This document shows, in pieces, positions 63,671-64,000 of a DNA stretch of 64,000 bases. The position numbers were made by a program, and so were the translations under genes. Each line of letters begins with the position of its first letter. Positions within the stretch are counted from its first letter, which is position 1. Under the pieces are notes generated by a model. It was not told where the DNA came from. It searched no databases and saw only the letters and a program-made list of their open reading frames with translations. This DNA is from Draconibacterium aestuarii (GTDB lineage Bacteria; Bacteroidota; Bacteroidia; Bacteroidales; Prolixibacteraceae), in the NCBI GenBank assembly GCA_026671195.1, contig JAPOHD010000012.1, positions 62,001 to 126,000 on the forward strand. Direction: 5' to 3'.

Positions 63671-64000
63671 ATGGAAAAAGTAATTGTTGAAAAAAAAGGT
63701 GGTATAATCTACGTAAAAATTAACCGCCCTGATGTTTTGAATGCCTGTGATGGCGATACCTATAATGCTATTGCTGATGCATGGGAAGAGCTTGAAAATG
63801 ATCCTAATTTAAGAGTAGGAATTGTAAGTGGAGAAGGTCGTGCATTTTGTGTTGGTACCGATGTTAAATGGGTGAAGTCGCCCGAGGCCGATGGATTTGT
63901 AGATCGTTTGTACCCACGCATGTTAAACCTGACCAAGCCCGTTATTGCCGCTGTTCATGGTCATTGCAATGGTGGCGGACTGGAACAGGCATTAGCCTGT
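63671..64000 (+). CDS. second enoyl-CoA hydratase/isomerase (3' end outside window)
   Basis: An open frame of 110 codons from the ATG at 63671 to the window end, with leader AAAGAAAGAGAA. It starts like a crotonase (VKINRPDVLNAC), has the oxyanion region GEGRAFCVGTDVKW and reaches the second, GHCNGGGLEQALAC, where the Glu of the first catalytic acid position is present. The second acid lies beyond the window. At 98 bp downstream of the first crotonase it belongs to the same run. Two non-identical crotonases in one operon suggest two successive hydration, isomerisation or C-C cleavage steps. Confidence 0.85.
   Translation, partial: MEKVIVEKKGGIIYVKINRPDVLNACDGDTYNAIADAWEELENDPNLRVGIVSGEGRAFCVGTDVKWVKSPEADGFVDRLYPRMLNLTKPVIAAVHGHCNGGGLEQALAC

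Noticed and set aside
57793..64000. Calling the CoA run a carnitine (cai) or bile-acid (bai) operon
   Set aside because: The families match, but no substrate-specific residue could be read, no carnitine transporter or bai flavoenzyme is seen, and the hydrolase does not fit either operon. Gene symbols were withheld.
1..64000. CRISPR arrays, tRNA or rRNA genes, insertion sequences, integrase or phage genes
   Set aside because: None was seen on reading either strand. Short or diverged RNA genes could be missed by eye.

Overview
The window looks like the chromosome of a marine or sediment Bacteroidota, probably of the Marinilabiliales/Prolixibacteraceae type. This is inferred from gene content, not from any marker gene. 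The signs are a SusC/SusD pair, a hybrid two-component sensor with an AraC output domain, a type IX (Por) secretion C-terminal domain, an FISUMP-domain lipoprotein, TAnnTTTG-type -7 promoter boxes, A-rich leaders with weak Shine-Dalgarno sequences, and roughly 37-42% GC in lines I sampled by hand. No rRNA, tRNA, CRISPR array, insertion sequence or prophage was recognised.

Layout. 1-2.6 kb: end of an RND efflux pump and its TolC-like outer-membrane partner. 2.7-9.4 kb: MFS transporter, small Cys-containing protein, U32 peptidase/RlhA-like protein, an IMP dehydrogenase of the Tritrichomonas type, and a secreted ThuA-domain protein. 9.4-12.9 kb, minus strand: topoisomerase III followed by a double-ABC ATPase. 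13.2-20.3 kb: a compact menaquinone operon in the order thioesterase (MenI-like)-menF-menD-menB-menA-menC-menE, making 1,4-dihydroxy-2-naphthoate from chorismate and prenylating it; menH and the final methyltransferase are not here. 20.4-27 kb: carbohydrate genes (3-keto-glycoside hydrolase-like lipoprotein, beta-hydroxyacid dehydrogenase, fucose/arabinose-isomerase-like protein, GH106-like alpha-L-rhamnosidase lipoprotein). 27.2-29.9 kb: a two-subunit molybdenum hydroxylase. 30.5-31.6 kb: a tandem universal stress protein.

31.8-53.6 kb is the most unusual block. A minus-strand run encodes SusC, SusD, a lipoprotein with three beta-domains plus FISUMP, a 2508-residue subtilisin-like protease with a type IX sorting tail, and a small GRAM/PH-like protein. 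Upstream lie a coiled-coil lipoprotein with beta-solenoid-like repeats, a membrane-anchored AraC regulator, and a divergent 1455-residue hybrid two-component sensor. The locus has the form of a polysaccharide utilisation locus, but the only enzyme in it is a protease, so a protein or peptide substrate is the natural hypothesis. Just after the sensor gene is a decayed copy of its own C-terminal DNA-binding domain.

54.4-64 kb: a MalT-like LuxR regulator, then a small conserved protein and a plus-strand run of CoA-linked genes (CaiB-like CoA-transferase, MaoC-like hydratase, CaiC-like acyl-CoA ligase, exported beta-lactamase-fold hydrolase, two crotonases, the last cut by the window end). An operator-like palindrome and direct repeats lie between regulator and run. 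The run looks like an inducible route in which a periplasmic hydrolase frees an acid that is activated with CoA and beta-oxidised or hydrated. The substrate is unknown.
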